NCBI GenBank assembly: GCA_027080505.1 | Contig: JALWRX010000123.1 | Span: 1-64,000, forward strand | Direction: 5' to 3' | Length of the DNA stretch: 64,000 nt | Source: Ghiorsea sp. | GTDB lineage: Bacteria; Pseudomonadota; Zetaproteobacteria; Mariprofundales; Mariprofundaceae | Part shown: positions 60,944 to 64,000 of the stretch, one piece after another | Numbering within the stretch: position 1 is the stretch's first letter | Layout: every line of letters starts with the position of its first letter | Notes under the pieces: generated by a model | Seen by the model: the letters and a program-made list of their open reading frames with translations, nothing else | The model's database searches: none | What the model was told of the DNA's origin: nothing | Position numbers and translations under genes: made by a program

Positions 60944-63814
60944 TCACTTATTTGAAGTGGAACTTTTTTCCGTGTTGGCGGTAATGTTTTCCCCAATCAC
61001 AATCAGTTCGGCAATATCATCCCTGTTGTACTCCCAAGAGCGCTTAGAAATAGGGTTGCCAAAAGGGTTGATGATAATTTGATGTTGGCGTAGGCAGTGA
61101 AAATCACCTTCCCTTGGGAACATTTTACGAATCATGTTTTGCATGGGGTCATCCCAAGAAAAAGCATGGTTAAGACGGTAGCCAATCCATATAAAACCTT
61201 GTTCCAATAAGGAGGCATAAAGTGCTTCGGGTTCGTCAGGTAATGTTTGATGAACATCCATAGTGTAGAGCTCTAGCGCATCATTGCTGCCGTCTTCAGA
61301 CATGAGATCATGAATAACATGGCGTAATACCCGTTTCATTTGGTACACATCATTGTTTTCTGCAGTGTACATATGGAAGCTAGTGTGGGCGACATAAGCA
61401 CCATAAAATTCATCAGGAACCACAATGTGTACTTCGGTAGGCAAGGTGAACCTGTCCAATTCTTCTTGAAGAAGCCTGGCTTGGTTGCGGTCTGATAATA
61501 TAGGGTAAATTTTAGGCTGTGATTGTTCTGTATGAATCATGCTAATGATATGGGATAACATGGTTGAAATCACGGTGTATGGCTCTTGCTCAGATGCTTG
61601 GGGTTGGGACAAAATAATATGTGTAAATGTTTTCACATAATCGCGTAATACTTCCATGTTTGAGAAATCCCAAGTTTGTACTGAAACAGAAATTTTATCG
61701 CCTCCTTTTTGTTCACTCAAACGCCGTTTAAGGTAAACCTTTTCATCCATAAGTTTTTCTTCAGGTAAGTTGTCCAGTAAAACAACTTCGATATGTTGGT
61801 AATCAGGCATTAAACGTTTGAGTAATAAAGGTAAGCTATCTACCCAGCCTGTAATAAGTAAGCGTAGCTCTGTTGCTGGGCGATTTAAACTAAGATGGAA
61901 GGTTTCTGTGGGTTTATGAGGAGAAGTTTCAGGGTGATGTAAAACATAATGCAACTCACCATGCAAAGCATTTTCATTGATGGCAATACCAACAACAGCC
62001 TTAATCATAGTCTTTTCAGCAGCTGGTAGTTGATAAAGGGGTTGGATTTGCCAGTTATCATCAATGATTGCCAATAAAATAACCCCACGTTTTAGTAAGT
62101 CTTTGGCTGCTTGAATGATATTGGAACTGTGTTGTCCATCTGGGGTAAAAAGTAGCGTTTGCCCATGTTTATGCCTGATTTCGGCAGACCATTCGCAAAC
62201 TTGCATAGCCGATTCTTCTGTTCTTTCAGGAATCATTAACCGGCTAACAACTTGGTCAAAATCACTGTACTGTAGGATGTTTTTAAAAGCGTTGGCACGA
62301 AAGTCTGCGGCAGATAAAATGACAGTTGGTTTGTTGTATTGCCCTTGATTATCCCAGCCGACTTGTAGCATATATTCATGTTCAGGTACCCTAGATTCAC
62401 TCATGCTTGGTATAGCAATGCTTAAATAAATATCAGGGTGCATCTTACGAATAGCTAATAAAGAAAAGAAACTTTCAGATAAGGTTTCAGCGTTACTTTT
62501 GTCATCAGGTATTAAGACCAAAGCTTGGCGAGCAGCAGGTAGGTTGACACGATTTAAATCTTCAATTTGTTTGCTGTTTCCTGTGCGGTAGCTAACCCAT
62601 TTCTCTTCAAGTAGGGTGCTGCTTATTTCGTCATTTTCTTGTAATAAAACTAACTTGAGTTTAGAGAAAGAACGTTCGGATGCTAACCTTAAATGTGCAA
62701 TAATATAGGGCGCAACATCACTCCAACCAATCATGACCATGTGTCGGGTGACGGCGAGACGTTCATTGCGTAGTTTTGTCATCAAGTCGGAAACAATGCT
62801 GGCACCAATACCAATAAAGAAAGCGAAGATAAATACACCAATAACAACGGCTACAATAGAGAAGATAGCAATGGATGCATTGTTAGGGTAAGCCACTGAG
62901 TTTCCTGGGTCGGTAAACAGGCGAAAAGCGAACCAAATACGAGCAATCATGCTATCATCTTGAGGGGTTACGCTTCCATCTTGGGTAAAGTCAAAACCAG
63001 GTAGCAAGAACTTACCAAAAATACCTCCAGCAATAGAAATAACGGCAAGGACTAAGACAATCAGATTGATTTCTTGCATAAATTGCCCTTCGCGCATCAC
63101 ATCTTTTAAGTTGCGAATAATGACTAGCCACGGGCGTAAAAGGCGGACAAGCCGCATCATTCTTAAAGCTCCACCGTAGGGGATAATGGCAAAGGCTGGT
63201 ATCATCACAATGGTTGCAACCATGTCTAGCCACCAAAAAAACCATTCCAGTATTCTTTCTTTGCGTGTCTCAAAGTTCATGTTTCTCATGATAAGGTAGC
63301 GCAGCGATAATTCGACAGAGAAGAAGATAATAATCACCCACATAAGGGTATGAGTGGCAAAGAAAGAAATCATGATGATGAGAGAGGTAAACATACCGTA
63401 AGTTGGTGAATACATGGCACTTTCCAGGTCAAAATAACGGAAAACTCGTAAGGTTCGCATTAAATATACAGCGCGTAAAACACGCACTAAGGCAGCATCT
63501 TCTGCTTGGAAAGGAATATCAAAAATGGTAATTAACAAAGAAGCTACACCAATAATATCCAAGACAAGAAATAAGCCGTCAATTTTTCGATTCAGTGATG
63601 TACGATAAGGGTTAGTTCGTGTTTTATGTAGCATAATGGAAATACGCGCACCAATTTCCACAACAAAAATCGTAAATAAAATAGCTGCCAACCAAGGCTC
63701 ATGGGTAAAAGATAAAGCAACCAAAGCTATCATGAGGAAACCAAATCTTGGGTGCATTAAAATCCATTCAATATGGTAGTATAAAAGGTTTTTATCTAAA
63801 GTCCTGCTTTTCAT
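60944..63814 (-). CDS. Ion channel with two voltage-sensor-like modules and castor/pollux-type RCK region
   Basis: A 956-residue membrane protein. Module 1 ends in an S4-like helix with Arg111, 114, 120, 123 and 126; module 2 ends in another with Arg218, 221, 224 and 227. Then one S5-pore-S6 unit follows (pore FRLFTDPGNSV about 298-307), and a large cytoplasmic part with RCK/castor-pollux folds (HMVMIGWSDVAPYII). The pore lacks TVGYG; TDPGN is like plant POLLUX/CASTOR relatives. ATG 63814 is chosen since an AGGA lies upstream; earlier in-frame ATGs to 63925 have none. Ion and gating are unknown. Confidence 0.82.
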   Translation of the reverse strand: MKSRTLDKNLLYYHIEWILMHPRFGFLMIALVALSFTHEPWLAAILFTIFVVEIGARISIMLHKTRTNPYRTSLNRKIDGLFLVLDIIGVASLLITIFDIPFQAEDAALVRVLRAVYLMRTLRVFRYFDLESAMYSPTYGMFTSLIIMISFFATHTLMWVIIIFFSVELSLRYLIMRNMNFETRKERILEWFFWWLDMVATIVMIPAFAIIPYGGALRMMRLVRLLRPWLVIIRNLKDVMREGQFMQEINLIVLVLAVISIAGGIFGKFLLPGFDFTQDGSVTPQDDSMIARIWFAFRLFTDPGNSVAYPNNASIAIFSIVAVVIGVFIFAFFIGIGASIVSDLMTKLRNERLAVTRHMVMIGWSDVAPYIIAHLRLASERSFSKLKLVLLQENDEISSTLLEEKWVSYRTGNSKQIEDLNRVNLPAARQALVLIPDDKSNAETLSESFFSLLAIRKMHPDIYLSIAIPSMSESRVPEHEYMLQVGWDNQGQYNKPTVILSAADFRANAFKNILQYSDFDQVVSRLMIPERTEESAMQVCEWSAEIRHKHGQTLLFTPDGQHSSNIIQAAKDLLKRGVILLAIIDDNWQIQPLYQLPAAEKTMIKAVVGIAINENALHGELHYVLHHPETSPHKPTETFHLSLNRPATELRLLITGWVDSLPLLLKRLMPDYQHIEVVLLDNLPEEKLMDEKVYLKRRLSEQKGGDKISVSVQTWDFSNMEVLRDYVKTFTHIILSQPQASEQEPYTVISTMLSHIISMIHTEQSQPKIYPILSDRNQARLLQEELDRFTLPTEVHIVVPDEFYGAYVAHTSFHMYTAENNDVYQMKRVLRHVIHDLMSEDGSNDALELYTMDVHQTLPDEPEALYASLLEQGFIWIGYRLNHAFSWDDPMQNMIRKMFPREGDFHCLRQHQIIINPFGNPISKRSWEYNRDDIAELIVIGENITANTEKSSTSNK

Positions 63815-63930
63815 AACTATGGTTCCTATGAGTAGTTTATGGTGTTTTTTTAGTGAAAAAGCAATAGTGATGCCACTTTTAGATAGGCATAAGCCTTGCA
63901 TTATGTTGATGGCAGGCTTATACATAGCTT

Positions 63931-64000
63931 ATGATACGTATATTCTTCTTCTTATTTGTACTATTACCACTTTTAGAGCTTTATGTGCTCATTGAAGTAG
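63931..64000 (+). CDS. fxsA: FxsA family membrane protein (5' end only)
   Basis: The frame MIRIFFFLFVLLPLLELYVL then IEV runs off the window. The start FxxxPLxELYxLIEVG is typical of FxsA, a small inner-membrane protein that in E. coli affects phage F exclusion. Only 23 codons are visible. It is divergent from the ion channel gene. Confidence 0.8.
   Translation, partial: MIRIFFFLFVLLPLLELYVLIEV

Noticed and set aside
1..64000. tRNA, rRNA, CRISPR arrays, full insertion sequences and prophage genes
   Set aside because: None was seen on either strand; no tRNA-like T-loop motif, regularly spaced repeat or transposase frame was found by eye.

Overview
The window is one contiguous stretch of a proteobacterial chromosome of low-to-moderate GC, densely packed with genes. 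It has an outer membrane (porin-like barrel, lipoproteins), type IV pili, a flagellum and full biosynthetic capacity. The gene set (rsmA, metF, dcd, yeiH, xseB-ispA-dxs, zapD-yacG, yciB, flgD/flgE) is that of a Gram-negative, gamma- or zetaproteobacteria-like, probably aquatic heterotroph or chemolithotroph. Assignment to a genus is not possible from the sequence alone; Zetaproteobacteria is a guess. No rRNA, tRNA, prophage, CRISPR array or complete insertion sequence was seen.

Layout. 1-10200: partial cstA transporter, a lipoprotein PpiC foldase, a selO-SMR pair, rsmA, a protein phosphatase-kinase fusion beside a formate/nitrite channel, and an outer-membrane barrel. 10500-14560: dcd, metF and a NarL-type two-component pair. 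14690-16470: an island of small Ser/Gly-rich lipoproteins and secreted proteins. 16600-33060: a large sulfur region. It opens with a SAM-I riboswitch with its own terminator and an unidentified structured RNA. Then come a threonine-synthase-like enzyme, a CysO/MoaD-like sulfur carrier, a NIL-domain protein, cysK, a MoeB-type activating enzyme, a sulfite reductase fused to TusA, a radical-SAM/SLC13 permease fusion, APS reductase, DsrE2-like and TusA proteins, and cysD-cysN. A LysR regulator and a YeiH-type exporter stand next to it. A small transposon-like element (MITE) lies in this region.

33280-43230: xseB-ispA-dxs (isoprenoids), a repeat-bearing cytochrome c lipoprotein, a PepSY-type membrane protein, and a block of 7TM-transglutaminase, ATP-grasp ligase, TPR protein and outer-membrane barrel. 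43450-47190: pssA, a leucine attenuator with a 25-codon leader peptide, leuA, rnhA and yciB. 47240-50510: a sigma-54-type promoter, a type IV pilin and an ABC exporter set resembling Myxococcus pilGHI. 50500-55970: zapD-yacG, carbonic anhydrase, glutaredoxin, comF, bioF, a repeat-rich spacer and yaaA. 56140-64000: a soluble histidine kinase, flagellar hook genes (flgE, flgD, fliK), an ion channel with two voltage-sensor-like modules, and the start of fxsA.

How it works together. The sulfur region encodes the route sulfate -> APS -> sulfite -> sulfide. The carrier-protein genes suggest that sulfide is loaded as a protein thiocarboxylate and passed to PLP enzymes that make cysteine and possibly homocysteine. 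A methionine-type riboswitch in front fits a sulfur-amino-acid role for the first enzyme. Two genes, selO and rnhA, appear to start with AUU and would be mis-called by standard gene finders.
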